A stretch of 45,288 nucleotides of DNA from Thermoplasmatota archaeon (GTDB lineage: Archaea; Thermoplasmatota; E2; DHVEG-1): the NCBI GenBank assembly GCA_030601705.1, contig JAUWBM010000009.1, positions 1 to 45,288 of the forward strand, in the 5' to 3' direction. Of the stretch, positions 8,565 to 18,455 are shown one piece after another (the stretch's first letter is position 1; each line of letters begins with the position of its first letter). Under the pieces are notes generated by a model. That model had not been told where the DNA came from. It saw only the letters and a list, made by a program, of their open reading frames with translations, and ran no database searches. A program made the translations under genes and the position numbers.

Positions 8565-9557
8565 ATGTCTGAGAGACATCATCCTAAAAGGGGTTCACAT
8601 GGCTTTTCGCCACGAAAAAGAGCTAAAGCCGAAACGCCACATATAAAGAACTGGGCAGAAGACGGCGAAACACCAAAGATTCAAGGTTTCTTTGGTTATA
8701 AAGCAGGTATGACCCATGCTTTTATAGTTGATTACAGACCCACATCTACTACTTCAGGTAGAGAAGTAAAAATGCCTGTCACAGTCGTTGAAACGCCTCC
8801 AATAAAAGTTGCAGCTGTTAGAGCATATCAAAGAACTTCACATGGGCTCCATACTGTTGGTGAGATGTGGGCAGATAAGTTAGATTCTGAATTATCAAAA
8901 AGAATTCCTCTCATAAAAAAACAGAAGAAGAAAAATTGGGATTTTACCAAAGATGCTGATGAAATAAGAGTTGTAGTGTATACTCAACCAAAACTAGTTA
9001 CAGGCGTACCTAAGAAAATTCCTGAAATAAGCGAGTTAAGAATTGGTGGCGGGAGTATTGAAGAACAGATAAAATATGCAAAGGAAATCCTTGGAAAGGA
9101 ATTGAAAATAAACGATGTTATCAAAGATGGAGATATGTTAGATATTATAGCAATAACAAAAGGGAAAGGATTTCAAGGTGCAGTGAAAAGATGGGGTGTA
9201 AAACTTTTAACACATAAAAATTCAAAACATCGCAGAATGATTGGTACTGCAGGATCGTGGCATCCTAATTGGGTCCAAGCAACTGTGCCCCAGGCTGGAC
9301 AAATGGGATACCATCAAAGAACGGAATACAACAAGCGTGTTTTGAAAATTGGCGAAAACGGAGACGAAATTACTCCTGCTGACGGTTTTCCTCATTATGG
9401 TGTCATAAGAAATGCATATATTCTTATCCATGGTTCAATTCCCGGACCTGCAAAAAGATTGATAGGTATGAGAGATGCGGTAAGATATCAACGTGGCGTT
9501 AAAGTTGAAAAAGCAGAAATAAGCTACATATCCACCACAAGTAAGCAAGGAGCCTAG
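8565..9557 (+). CDS. rpl3: Ribosomal protein L3 (uL3)
   Basis: 'GFFGYKAGMTHAF', 'GKGFQGAVKRWGVK', 'GSWHPNWVQATVPQAGQMGYHQRTEYNKRVLKIG'. Confidence 0.97.
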   Translation: MSERHHPKRGSHGFSPRKRAKAETPHIKNWAEDGETPKIQGFFGYKAGMTHAFIVDYRPTSTTSGREVKMPVTVVETPPIKVAAVRAYQRTSHGLHTVGEMWADKLDSELSKRIPLIKKQKKKNWDFTKDADEIRVVVYTQPKLVTGVPKKIPEISELRIGGGSIEEQIKYAKEILGKELKINDVIKDGDMLDIIAITKGKGFQGAVKRWGVKLLTHKNSKHRRMIGTAGSWHPNWVQATVPQAGQMGYHQRTEYNKRVLKIGENGDEITPADGFPHYGVIRNAYILIHGSIPGPAKRLIGMRDAVRYQRGVKVEKAEISYISTTSKQGA

Positions 9558-9559
9558 AC

Positions 9560-10321
9560 ATGATAAAGGCAAATATTTATGGAATAGATGGTACGGTAAA
9601 AGACAAGATTGATTTACCTGGCATATTTGGTACACCTTACCGGCCAGATATTATAAGAAAATCATTCAATGCTCTTCGTTCTAATAAAAGACAACCTTAT
9701 GGCGCAGATCCGATGGCTGGAAAGAAGCACGCGACAGCATCTGTCGGTAAAGGGAGAGGCAGGTCCAGAGTGCCAAGACTTACTCAGGGGAGAGCTGCAG
9801 CTCTTGCCCCATCCACAGTAGGAGGCAGAAGAGCACATCCTCCAAAAGCAGAGAAAAACTGGAAAGAGAAAGTGAATAAAAAGGAAAAACTACTTGCACG
9901 CAACTCAGCAATCGCTGCAACAGCAGATAAAGAGATCGTTTCCAAAAGAGGACATAAGTTTGACGATAAATTAACGTTACCTATTATTATAGACGATGAA
10001 TTTGAAAAAATTAAAAAGACAAAGGATGTAATAGATACACTAGAAAAGATTGGAATTTACGATGATGTTCTTCGTTCAGTAAACGGCAAACACATACGTG
10101 CAGGCAAGGGCAAAATCAGAGGGAGAAAATATCGAACACCAAAATCAATACTAATAGTTTCTACAAAAAATAATTTAGAGAAAGGTTCGAATAATTTAAG
10201 CGGCGTAGATATAGCAAAACCAGATCAGTTGAATATCGAACATCTGGCACCTGGCGGAGACGCTGGCAGACTGACAATACTAACAAAATCTGCATTAAAA
10301 GAGCTAGGAGGCGGCAAATAA
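9560..10321 (+). CDS. rpl4: Ribosomal protein L4 (uL4/L4e)
   Basis: 'KKHATASVGKGRGRSRVPRLTQGRAAALAPSTVGGRRAHPPKAEK'. Confidence 0.97.
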   Translation: MIKANIYGIDGTVKDKIDLPGIFGTPYRPDIIRKSFNALRSNKRQPYGADPMAGKKHATASVGKGRGRSRVPRLTQGRAAALAPSTVGGRRAHPPKAEKNWKEKVNKKEKLLARNSAIAATADKEIVSKRGHKFDDKLTLPIIIDDEFEKIKKTKDVIDTLEKIGIYDDVLRSVNGKHIRAGKGKIRGRKYRTPKSILIVSTKNNLEKGSNNLSGVDIAKPDQLNIEHLAPGGDAGRLTILTKSALKELGGGK

Positions 10322-10578
10322 TGGATCCTTTTGACATAGTGCTACATCCTTACGTTACAGAAAAAACAATGAATCAAATGGAAAAAAACAATGCCTTAGA
10401 GTTTATAGTTAAAAGAAATGCGGATAAGGCACAGATAAAAAAGTCGGTTGAGAAAATGTTTGATGTTAAAGTTAAAAGTGTTAACACCAGAATTGTAAAA
10501 AATGGTAAACATGCAATAGTAATATTTATGCCTGAGTTTAAAGCAGAAGATATCGGCATGAGAATAGGAGTATTCTAG
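10321..10578 (+). CDS. rpl23: Ribosomal protein L23 (uL23)
   Basis: 'HPYVTEKTMNQMEKNNALEFIVKRNADKAQIKKSVEKMFDVKVKSVNT'. Confidence 0.96.
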   Translation: MDPFDIVLHPYVTEKTMNQMEKNNALEFIVKRNADKAQIKKSVEKMFDVKVKSVNTRIVKNGKHAIVIFMPEFKAEDIGMRIGVF

Positions 10579-10587
10579 GGGTAAAAA

Positions 10588-11295
10588 ATGGGGAAAAATT
10601 TAATACAACAAAGACGAGGCAGAGGAAAAGGAAGATATACCGTCCCTTCACACAAATTTAGAGGAAAAATAAAATATGATAATAATAGAGAGATGAAAGG
10701 GACAGTTGAAGAAATAATTCATGACCCTGGTCGTACCTCTCCTATTGCAAAGATAAAACTAAAGAATAATAAAAAAATGCTTGTATTGGCTACAGAAGGA
10801 ATAGAAATTGGTCGTGAAATTAAGTTTACAGATAACAAAGGAAACTGTGAAATAGGAAACGTTCTGTCAATTGGAACGATTCCTGAAGGTTTTCCGATTT
10901 ACAATATTGAAATCACGCCTGGAGATGGAGGTAAACTTGTAAGAGCAGGAGGAAGCGGAGCAACAGTTGTATCACATGATTTAAAGAAAACTGTAATAAA
11001 GCTTCCTTCAGGTCAATTCAAAACATTGGATTCATCATGCAGAGCAACAGTTGGAATTCCTGCAGGAGGTGGAAGAAAAGACAAACCTTTCCTCAAAGCA
11101 GGGAAAAAATCTATTGCACGTAGGAGGAAAGGAAAGCAATACCCTATTGTGAGAGGAGTTGCAATGTGCGCTGTAAGTCACCCTCATGGTGGTGGAGGTC
11201 ATCAGCATGTCGGACAGCAAAGTTCCATATCTCGGGGAGCCTCTCCAGGCAGGAAAGTTGGAAATATAGCTCCTAAACGTACTGGGAGGAAGTGA
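10588..11295 (+). CDS. rpl2: Ribosomal protein L2 (uL2)
   Basis: '[23 protein letters not shown]', '[20 protein letters not shown]'. Confidence 0.97.
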   Translation: MGKNLIQQRRGRGKGRYTVPSHKFRGKIKYDNNREMKGTVEEIIHDPGRTSPIAKIKLKNNKKMLVLATEGIEIGREIKFTDNKGNCEIGNVLSIGTIPEGFPIYNIEITPGDGGKLVRAGGSGATVVSHDLKKTVIKLPSGQFKTLDSSCRATVGIPAGGGRKDKPFLKAGKKSIARRRKGKQYPIVRGVAMCAVSHPHGGGGHQHVGQQSSISRGASPGRKVGNIAPKRTGRK

Positions 11296-11300
11296 GTGCC

Positions 11301-11765
11301 ATGGCAAAAAAAGTTGCTTTTAAATCATCTGCAAGAAGCAGACGTAAAAGAGAACGTAAGAAAGTGGGTGTAAGAAAAAAAGAATTTAGATATCATGGAC
11401 ATTCGCTAGAAGAATTACAAAAACTCTCTGTAGAAGAATTGTTACCACTATTTCCTTCAAGAATCCGTAGAACATTAAAAAGAGGTTTAACCGCGGAGCA
11501 AAATAAGCTATTGCAGGATATAAAAAATGCAAAAAGAAAAGAAGGAGATATCATAAAAACACATTGTAGAGATATGATAGTATTACCTGAATTTTTCGGT
11601 CATATTATTCATGTTCACAATGGAAAAGAGTTCCAAAGAGTGAATATACAGCCCCAAATGATAGGGCATTACTTGGGAGAATTTGCATTAACCCGTAAAA
11701 AAGTAAAACATACAGGACCTGGTGTTGGAGCTACTAAATCCTCCAAATATATGCCATTGAAGTGA
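11301..11765 (+). CDS. rps19: Ribosomal protein S19 (uS19)
   Basis: '[67 protein letters not shown]'; ATG at 11301 preferred over 11292. Confidence 0.95.
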   Translation: MAKKVAFKSSARSRRKRERKKVGVRKKEFRYHGHSLEELQKLSVEELLPLFPSRIRRTLKRGLTAEQNKLLQDIKNAKRKEGDIIKTHCRDMIVLPEFFGHIIHVHNGKEFQRVNIQPQMIGHYLGEFALTRKKVKHTGPGVGATKSSKYMPLK

Positions 11766-11771
11766 TGAAAA

Positions 11772-12218
11772 ATGCCAAAATATTCGATTGAAATGGATCC
11801 GGAAAAAAGTGCAAAAGCATATGGATATGAGTTGCACTGCTCTCCAAAAGATTCCATGAATCTAGCATATGCTTTAAAGGGACTGAAAACTGAGAGAGCA
11901 AAGAAATTCCTTGGCGAAATAATTGAGATGAAACGTCCACTTCCTGCGACATTCCATAAAAGAAAACGAGCGCATCAAAAGGGAATAGGGGCAGGTAGCT
12001 ATCCGCAAAAAGCTGCTCGCCATATGTTAAAAATAATTGAGAATGCTGAAAATAATGCAGAATACAAAGGATTTGATGTAGAAAACATGAAGATATCCCA
12101 CATATCTACGTATAGAGGTAGAATAATTAAAGGAATCATGCCAAGGGCTCAGGGACGAGCCACTAACAAAAACAAGATCACAACAAATATTGAAATTATT
12201 CTCGAAGAGGTAGAATGA
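11772..12218 (+). CDS. rpl22: Ribosomal protein L22 (uL22)
   Basis: 'KYSIEMDPEKSAKAYGYELHCSPKDSMNLAYALKG', 'PRAQGRATNKNKITTNIEIILEE'. Confidence 0.96.
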   Translation: MPKYSIEMDPEKSAKAYGYELHCSPKDSMNLAYALKGLKTERAKKFLGEIIEMKRPLPATFHKRKRAHQKGIGAGSYPQKAARHMLKIIENAENNAEYKGFDVENMKISHISTYRGRIIKGIMPRAQGRATNKNKITTNIEIILEEVE

Positions 12219-13081
12219 TGGCAAGTGAACGGAAATTTATAAAAGAGAATACAAAAAGATCATTGATAAAAAAATTCTTGCTTGAAGAGATAGAGGGAGC
12301 AGGCTTTGGCGGTATGAGTATTCAGAGAACTCCTATCGGAACGAGGATAAATATCCTTGTAGAAAGACCAGGAATGGTAATTGGTAAAGGTGGGAGTAAG
12401 ATAAAAGAGTTAACAGAAAACATTCAAAATAAGTTTAACGTAGATAATCCTCAAATAGAAATTCAAGAAGCTGGCGCTAGTGCCCCACTAAACGCCCAGA
12501 TAATGGCAGAAAAACTTGCAGAAGCTTTAGAGAGAGGTTGGCACTTTAGGAGAGCGGGACATTCAACTGTTAGAAGGATCATAAATGCTGGCGCGAAAGG
12601 ATGTCAAATTATAATTGCTGGGAAACTGACAGGATCGAGGCACCGAACTGAAAAATTCACAGAAGGGCATGTGAAATATTGTGGTGATATTGTAAAGAAA
12701 ATTATGGATGAGGGCTTTGCAACAGCAAAACTAAAGGCAGGAGTTTTGGGAGTGAAAGTCAGAATTATGAAACCTGACGCGAAACTACCCGATGAAATTA
12801 AATTTAAAACTCGCGAAAAGGAAGAAGTGGAAATAGAGAAAAAGGCGGTAGAAAAAGAACCAGAAACTAAGCCAAAGAAAAAAACTGATATTAAAAAACT
12901 TGCAGAAATCCAAGGAATCGGGCCCTCTATAATCAAAAAACTTGAAAAAGCAAAGATAACGTCGTTAGAAGAGTTATACGAAATGGATGCCGACAGTATT
13001 GTGTCTATTAAAGGTATCGGTAAAAAAACAGCAGAAATAATTATTAAAAAATTAAAAAAATTAATTGAGGAAGGTAAGTAA
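12218..13081 (+). CDS. rps3: Ribosomal protein S3 (uS3) with C-terminal helix-hairpin-helix extension
   Basis: KH domain 'ERPGMVIGKGGSKIKELTENIQNKF'; C-terminal 'LAEIQGIGPSIIKKLEKAKITSLEELYEMDADSIVSIKGIGKKTAEIIIKKLKKLI'. Confidence 0.95.
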   Translation: MASERKFIKENTKRSLIKKFLLEEIEGAGFGGMSIQRTPIGTRINILVERPGMVIGKGGSKIKELTENIQNKFNVDNPQIEIQEAGASAPLNAQIMAEKLAEALERGWHFRRAGHSTVRRIINAGAKGCQIIIAGKLTGSRHRTEKFTEGHVKYCGDIVKKIMDEGFATAKLKAGVLGVKVRIMKPDAKLPDEIKFKTREKEEVEIEKKAVEKEPETKPKKKTDIKKLAEIQGIGPSIIKKLEKAKITSLEELYEMDADSIVSIKGIGKKTAEIIIKKLKKLIEEGK

Positions 13082-13082
13082 G

Positions 13083-13286
13083 ATGGCTCTTAAGGCTAAA
13101 GAAATCAGAGAATTTACTCCTGAAGAAAGGATTGAAAAACTTAAAGAACTAAAGGAAGAACTTATGCATGAAAGAGGAGTGTCTGCGATGGGTGGATCGC
13201 CACCATCTCCGGGTAAAATCAGGCAGATACGAATGTCCATTGCAAGAATGCTTACAATCATGCAGGAGGAAAGAGAAACCAAATGA
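13083..13286 (+). CDS. rpl29: Ribosomal protein L29 (uL29)
   Basis: 'ALKAKEIREFTPEERIEKLKELKEELMHERGVSAMGGSPPSPGKIRQIRMSIARMLTIMQEE'. Confidence 0.95.
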   Translation: MALKAKEIREFTPEERIEKLKELKEELMHERGVSAMGGSPPSPGKIRQIRMSIARMLTIMQEERETK

Positions 13287-13582
13287 GCGACATATGCCCA
13301 AAATGTGGTCTACCTAAGGAGATTTGTGTTTGTGAAGAGATTGCTAGGGAACAGCAAAATATCACTATCGCCATCGATAGGAGAAGATACGGAAAAATGA
13401 TGACTATCGTTGACGGTTTGAACCCCCATGATCTGGACGTGGATTCGCTGATAAGTAATCTAAAATCAATATGCGCCTGCGGCGGAACAATAAAAGAGGG
13501 CAAGATAGAGCTGCAGGGAGATCACAGATCAAAGGTAAGAGAAGCATTAGAAAAAATGGGATTCGTAGTCGAAGTATCCTAA
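13283..13582 (+). CDS. Translation initiation factor eIF1/SUI1 homologue
   Basis: N-terminal CxxC 'CPKCGLPKEICVCEE' and SUI1 core 'KMMTIVDGL...LKSICACGGTIKEGKIELQGDHRSKVREALEKMGF'. Confidence 0.93.
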   Translation: MSDICPKCGLPKEICVCEEIAREQQNITIAIDRRRYGKMMTIVDGLNPHDLDVDSLISNLKSICACGGTIKEGKIELQGDHRSKVREALEKMGFVVEVS

Positions 13583-13637
13583 TAAAAACAACCCAGCACA
13601 CAAGCACAAATATCGACATATACTATGGGAAGATAGC

Positions 13638-13901
13638 ATGGGCAATAATAGAATCGTCAAAGATGAACTAATGGGCAGAAATGTCACGATCAAAGAATGC
13701 ACAGACCCAAATTGGATTAACAAATCCGGAAAAATAATCGACGAGACAAAAAATACATTCCTCATAGAAATTGAAAATCAACAGAAAAGAATTGCAAAAA
13801 ATACTGCAATATTTGAATTTGAATATGACAGGAAAAAAACAATCGTTGAAGGATCGCGATTGGTATATAGACCTGAAGATCGGATAAAAAAAGCAAGGTG
13901 A
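13638..13901 (+). CDS. rnp1: RNase P protein component 1 (Rpp29/Pop4)
   Basis: '[47 protein letters not shown]' and conserved location before S17. Confidence 0.9.
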   Translation: MGNNRIVKDELMGRNVTIKECTDPNWINKSGKIIDETKNTFLIEIENQQKRIAKNTAIFEFEYDRKKTIVEGSRLVYRPEDRIKKAR

Positions 13902-14242
13902 ATAAGTTGGCAGGAAAAAAAGATGTAAGAAATGTGGGATTAAATGTCAAACCACCTACAGAAAGCTGTGACGATAAAAACTGCCCATTTCATGGTATAT
14001 TACCAATAAGAGGGCAGATAATAAAAGGAAAAGTGGTATCGAGCAAAATGCAAGGCTCCATATCAGTCAAAAAAGAATTTATGCATTATGTTAAAAAATA
14101 TGAGAGATACGAAAAAAGAACATCTACCTACCTTGCTCACAGTCCGCCTTGTTTAAATTTAAAGGTAGGGGATGAGGTTAGAATAGCAGAATGCAGACCT
14201 TTGAGTAAAACAGTATCGTTTGTTGCTATAGAAAAATTGTAA
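13898..14242 (+). CDS. rps17: Ribosomal protein S17 (uS17)
   Basis: '[88 protein letters not shown]'; GTG start. Confidence 0.95.
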   Translation: MNKLAGKKDVRNVGLNVKPPTESCDDKNCPFHGILPIRGQIIKGKVVSSKMQGSISVKKEFMHYVKKYERYEKRTSTYLAHSPPCLNLKVGDEVRIAECRPLSKTVSFVAIEKL

Positions 14243-14255
14243 TGGTGAAACAGAA

Positions 14256-14654
14256 ATGAAAGGAATAGCTGGCAGAATGATGAGAGGTTTACCAGTTGGT
14301 GCCCGTTTAGATTGCATAGACAATACAGGTGCAAAAGTCATTCAAATAATCATGACACTAAAACTGAAAGGCGTGCATCGTCGGTATCCAACGGCTGGAG
14401 TGGGAGACATGGTAGTGGTTAGCGTTAAGAAAGGAGCGGCAGATATGAAAAGACAGGTATTGAGAGCCATAATAGTACGTCAAAGAAGATCTTTTAGAAG
14501 ACCAGATGGCACCATGGTTCAATTTGAGGACAACGCTGCTGTTTTAGTTACAGATACTGGAGAAACAAAAGGAACTATGATAAAAGGTCCCGTTGCAATA
14601 GAAGCTGCAGAACGGTGGCCAAAGATAGCCTCATTGGCATCTACAATAGTATGA
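14256..14654 (+). CDS. rpl14: Ribosomal protein L14 (uL14)
   Basis: '[49 protein letters not shown]'. Confidence 0.97.
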   Translation: MKGIAGRMMRGLPVGARLDCIDNTGAKVIQIIMTLKLKGVHRRYPTAGVGDMVVVSVKKGAADMKRQVLRAIIVRQRRSFRRPDGTMVQFEDNAAVLVTDTGETKGTMIKGPVAIEAAERWPKIASLASTIV

Positions 14655-14664
14655 GTGATTAAAA

Positions 14665-15348
14665 ATGAAATCAATAAAACCTAGAAAACAAAGAAAAAGA
14701 CTATTCAATGCTCCCCTTCATAAGAAGAGAAAATGGATTGCAGCCCATCTAGCAGAAAACTTGCTTTTAAAATACGATCATAGAGGTACTCCAGTTGTAA
14801 CGGGAGATACTGTAAAAGTTATGAGGGGTAGTTTCAAGGGACATGAAGATAAGGTGGCACGTGTCGATATACGTAAACAGATTGTAGAAATTGAAGGGAT
14901 AACAACAGTTAAAGCAGATGGAACAAAAATTGCAAAACCGATGCATGCAAGTAATTTATTGATCACAAAATTGAATTTAACAGATAAATGGAGAAGAAAA
15001 AAACTAGAAAAGGGGCTCTCAGAAGAGACAAGGAAGGAAATTGAGAAAGAAGCTGAAGAACAAATTAAAGAACTTGAAGAAGAGAAGATGGTTGAAGAGA
15101 TAGCCGAACCAGGAGAGGGAGAAGAGGCTGAAAAAATCCCTGAAGAAACGAGTAAAATTCCAGAGGAGAAAGAAGAGAAACCTAAAGAGAAGGAAAAACC
15201 TAAAGAAGAAAAGAAAGTAGAGAAGAAGAAAAAGCAGGAAACTAAGAAAAAAGCTGTTGAAAAGAAGGATAAGCCTCCTAAAAAGAAGAATATGAAAAAA
15301 ACTCCTACAAAAACGACAAAAAAGAAAGAGGGGGATAAAAATGAGTAA
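14665..15348 (+). CDS. rpl24: Ribosomal protein L24 (uL24) with long K/E-rich C-terminal tail
   Basis: KOW core 'RGTPVVTGDTVKVMRGSFKGHEDKVARVDIRKQIVEIEGI'; ~85-residue K/E/P-rich tail. Confidence 0.94.
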   Translation: MKSIKPRKQRKRLFNAPLHKKRKWIAAHLAENLLLKYDHRGTPVVTGDTVKVMRGSFKGHEDKVARVDIRKQIVEIEGITTVKADGTKIAKPMHASNLLITKLNLTDKWRRKKLEKGLSEETRKEIEKEAEEQIKELEEEKMVEEIAEPGEGEEAEKIPEETSKIPEEKEEKPKEKEKPKEEKKVEKKKKQETKKKAVEKKDKPPKKKNMKKTPTKTTKKKEGDKNE

Positions 15349-16057
15349 ACATTTAAAGAGACTTGCAACGCCTAGAACAGTAAGATTACACAGAAAAGAA
15401 AAAACTTGGACGATAAAATCATCACCAGGTCCACATCCTCTAGATAAATCAATACCTCTAGGTTTAATAATAAGAGACTATCTCGGATTATGCGACACAT
15501 ATAGAGAAGCAAAAAGAGCTATTGCAAGTGGAGATGTTTTAGTAGATGCAGTAAAAAGAAAAAGCCACAAATTTCCCTGTGGACTTATGGACGTAATATC
15601 GATTCCAAAACTGAAAAAGAATTTTAGAGTTTTATTTGATCGAAAAGGTAAGTTAACTCTTGTACCGATATCAGCTAAAGATGCTGAATGGAAACTGTGT
15701 CGCATAGAAAACAAGACGATTGTTAAAGGAAACAAAATACAACTCAACTTTCATGATGGTAAAAATAAACTTGTAAAAAAAGACGAATACAAAACTGGTG
15801 ACGTACTCAAGATTTCTCTAGCGGACAATAAAATAAGTGATGTTTTTAAATTTGACAAAGGAAATGTGTCGATGATAATTGATGGTAGCCATGTTGGTCA
15901 AATGGCCAATATAGAGGATATTCAAATTGTTTCATCATCAAAACCCAATCTAGCTAAGATGAAAGGTGATAAGGAATTTTCAACACTTGCTGAGTACATA
16001 TTTCCCATTGGAAAAATCAAACCAATAATAACACTTCCTGAGGTGAAGATACAATGA
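15341..16057 (+). CDS. rps4e: Ribosomal protein S4e (eS4)
   Basis: 'HLKRLATPRTVRLHRKEKTWTIKSSPGPHPLDKSIPLGLIIRDYLGLCDTYREAKRAIASGDVLVDAVKRKSHKFPCGLMDVISI'. Confidence 0.97.
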   Translation: MSKHLKRLATPRTVRLHRKEKTWTIKSSPGPHPLDKSIPLGLIIRDYLGLCDTYREAKRAIASGDVLVDAVKRKSHKFPCGLMDVISIPKLKKNFRVLFDRKGKLTLVPISAKDAEWKLCRIENKTIVKGNKIQLNFHDGKNKLVKKDEYKTGDVLKISLADNKISDVFKFDKGNVSMIIDGSHVGQMANIEDIQIVSSSKPNLAKMKGDKEFSTLAEYIFPIGKIKPIITLPEVKIQ

Positions 16058-16611
16058 GTACAAAGACAGCAAAGAAACAGTCTAAAACCACACATAAAAA
16101 AGAGAAAAAACCTCTGAAAACAGGTATGGCAAAAATTACTGTTAACATTGGTGTTGGTGAAGCAGGTGAAAAACTCAAAAGAGCGGAAGCAGTATTGCAG
16201 GGTTTGACTGGCCAAAAACCAGTACAAACACTCTCTAAAACAACAAATAGAGATTGGGGTTTACGAGAAAGGATGGCCATTGGTTGCAAAGTAACATTAA
16301 GGAAAAAATCCGCGGATAAATTTTTAATTGAAGCATTAAAAACAAGGGAAAATAAAATTGCAGATTATTCATTTGATGATCAGGGAAACTTTTCTTTTGG
16401 TATACCAGACCATACGTTATTTGAAGGACAAAAATACGATCCAAACATAGGCATATTCGGGATGGATATATCCATAACCATGGAAAAACCAGGGTATAGA
16501 ATTAAACATAGACGTGTTGATAAAAGAAAAATACCACAGAAGCATCAAGTAACAAGAGAGGAAACCATCAATTTTATTACAGAAGCTTTTAACGTGGAGG
16601 TCGTAGAATGA
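16054..16611 (+). CDS. rpl5: Ribosomal protein L5 (uL5)
   Basis: '[56 protein letters not shown]'. Confidence 0.96.
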   Translation: MSTKTAKKQSKTTHKKEKKPLKTGMAKITVNIGVGEAGEKLKRAEAVLQGLTGQKPVQTLSKTTNRDWGLRERMAIGCKVTLRKKSADKFLIEALKTRENKIADYSFDDQGNFSFGIPDHTLFEGQKYDPNIGIFGMDISITMEKPGYRIKHRRVDKRKIPQKHQVTREETINFITEAFNVEVVE

Positions 16612-16763
16612 GGATAAAAGAGAAAAAGAAAGTTTACGGCAGAATAGTTGGATGTGAACAATGTGGCAGAAAGCGGGGAATAATACGAAGATATGGTCTA
16701 CATCTATGTAGACAATGCTTCAGAGAAAAAGCAGAAGAAATTGGATTTAAAAAATATTATTAG
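16608..16763 (+). CDS. rps14: Ribosomal protein S14 (uS14), zinc-binding type
   Basis: Manually translated, missed by ORF track: [55 protein letters not shown] overlap with L5; CxxC-x12-CxxC. Confidence 0.95.
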   Translation: MRIKEKKKVYGRIVGCEQCGRKRGIIRRYGLHLCRQCFREKAEEIGFKKYY

Positions 16764-16777
16764 GAGTTGCTAGGCTT

Positions 16778-17167
16778 ATGTTGAATGATCCATTAGCAAA
16801 TGCGTTATCTACCATAAAAAATGCAGAGACAAAAGGAACGGATAAATGTATAATACGACCTTCTTCAAAAATGATTGGCGGAATTCTGAGTTTATTAAAG
16901 GATAATGGATACGTAGGTAGTTTTGAATACATTGATGACGGTAAAGCAGGAATTTTCCAAGTTAAGTTAATTGGAAATATTAATAACTGTGGTGTCATCA
17001 AACCGAGATATCCGATAAAAAGAAGTGATCTGGAGAGATGGGAGTCACGATATCTTCCTGGGCGTGATTTTGGTTTACTTATATTAACTACAACAGAGGG
17101 CATTATTTCCCATTATGACGCGAGAAAAAAAGGTATTGGAGGGAAGTTACTAGCTTATGTTTATTAA
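16778..17167 (+). CDS. rps8: Ribosomal protein S8 (uS8)
   Basis: 'NDPLANALSTIKNAETKGTDKCIIRPSSKMIGGILSLLKDNGYVGSFEYIDDGKAG'. Confidence 0.96.
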   Translation: MLNDPLANALSTIKNAETKGTDKCIIRPSSKMIGGILSLLKDNGYVGSFEYIDDGKAGIFQVKLIGNINNCGVIKPRYPIKRSDLERWESRYLPGRDFGLLILTTTEGIISHYDARKKGIGGKLLAYVY

Positions 17168-17181
17168 TAAAGAGTGATAAA

Positions 17182-17724
17182 ATGCCAGAGACCACTAAGA
17201 TAAAAAAAGAGATTGAAATTCCAAATGGCGTAGAAGTATCTATAGAAGAAAAAACGGTCCATGTAAAAGGTGAAAAAGGATCCCTTTCAAAAGTGCTATC
17301 ACATCCAAAAATAGATCTAAAGGTAAAAAACAACATCGTTGAAATCTCTTGTTCTAAATCTCCCCATAGAAAAGAGAAAGCATTGATAGGGACCTTCGCA
17401 GCACATATACGGAACATGATAAAAGGGGTTACTGAAGGATTTGAATATAAAATGAAAACAGTATTCGCGCATTTTCCTATAAAAACAAGTGTAGAAGGAA
17501 ACGAGTTTGTCATACAAAACTTCCTTGGGGAACGCTCACCTCGTAAAGCAAAAATCCTTGAAAACGTGAAGGTAGAGACAATGGGGGACAATGTAACAGT
17601 ATCGGGCATAGATAAAGAAAAAGTTGGACAAACCGCCGCAAATATAGAAAGATCCACTAAAGTTAAACACAGAGATATTCGCGTTTTCCAAGACGGTGTT
17701 TATTTAATCAGTAAAAGGGGCTAA
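17182..17724 (+). CDS. rpl6: Ribosomal protein L6 (uL6)
   Basis: 'EIEIPNGVEVSIEEKTVHVKGEKGSLSKVLSHPKIDL...QDGVYLISKRG'. Confidence 0.96.
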   Translation: MPETTKIKKEIEIPNGVEVSIEEKTVHVKGEKGSLSKVLSHPKIDLKVKNNIVEISCSKSPHRKEKALIGTFAAHIRNMIKGVTEGFEYKMKTVFAHFPIKTSVEGNEFVIQNFLGERSPRKAKILENVKVETMGDNVTVSGIDKEKVGQTAANIERSTKVKHRDIRVFQDGVYLISKRG

Positions 17725-17727
17725 AAA

Positions 17728-18453
17728 ATGGCAAAAGAAGATGTTATCAAGAAATTTACATCGCTTAAGGGAGTGGGTAAAGCAAAAGCAGAACTACTCC
17801 ATAACAGTGGATTCAACTCAATTGAAAAACTGAAAAATACAACTGTTGAAGATTTGGTAAAGATAAAAGGAATTAGCGAAAAAAATGCAAAGGATATATT
17901 AAACCAATTAAAGAGCGAAAGAAAGGAAGAGCCAAAGAAAAATAAAGAAAAGGCTGAGATCAAAGAAACTGAAGAAGTAAAAGAGAAAAAAGTGAAGGAA
18001 AAGAAAACAGAAGAAGTAGAAATCGTTGAAGAAAGTGAGGAGGGATATAAAGCAAAGAAAAAACCAGATCTTAGTAAGGAACAAAAAGAAAAACTGTTGC
18101 TAAGAAAACAAATAAAAAAGAGAACACCAGAATTTCTTAGGGAAGAATGGTTTAGATACAAAAGAATTCCAAAGAAATGGAGAAGACCTGATGGGATAAC
18201 ATCAAAAATGCGAATTAACTTGAAATATAGACCTAGCAAAGTAAGAGTTGGTTTTAGAGGGCCTAAAGAGGTGCGTGGCTTGCACTCTTCAGGTTTTGAA
18301 GAAGTTATGGCATACAATGTGGCAGATCTTGAAAATGTCGATCCGAAAAAACAGGCAGTAAGAATCGGGAGTACAGTTGGAACGAAAAAACGCTTAAAAA
18401 TTGCAAAGAGAGCAGAGGAATTGGAAATTAGGATATTAAACATGAAGGTGTAA
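17728..18453 (+). CDS. rpl32e: Ribosomal protein L32e (eL32) with N-terminal HhH domain and charged linker
   Basis: 'FLREEWFRYKRIPKKWRRPDGITSKMRINLKYRPSKVRVGFRGPKEVRGLHSSGFEEVMAYNVADLENVDPKKQAVRIGSTVGTKKR'; N-terminal HhH 'FTSLKGVGKAKAELLHNSGFNSIEKLKNTTVEDLVKIKGISEKNAKDI'. Confidence 0.95.
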   Translation: MAKEDVIKKFTSLKGVGKAKAELLHNSGFNSIEKLKNTTVEDLVKIKGISEKNAKDILNQLKSERKEEPKKNKEKAEIKETEEVKEKKVKEKKTEEVEIVEESEEGYKAKKKPDLSKEQKEKLLLRKQIKKRTPEFLREEWFRYKRIPKKWRRPDGITSKMRINLKYRPSKVRVGFRGPKEVRGLHSSGFEEVMAYNVADLENVDPKKQAVRIGSTVGTKKRLKIAKRAEELEIRILNMKV

Positions 18454-18455
18454 AA

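Noticed and set aside
14778-15368. 196-aa minus-strand ORF rich in Ser/Phe
   Set aside because: Antisense shadow of the K/E-rich L24 tail; composition explained by reverse complement of Lys/Glu codons.
17721-18443. 240-aa minus-strand ORF
   Set aside because: Antisense of L32e, same codon-shadow effect.
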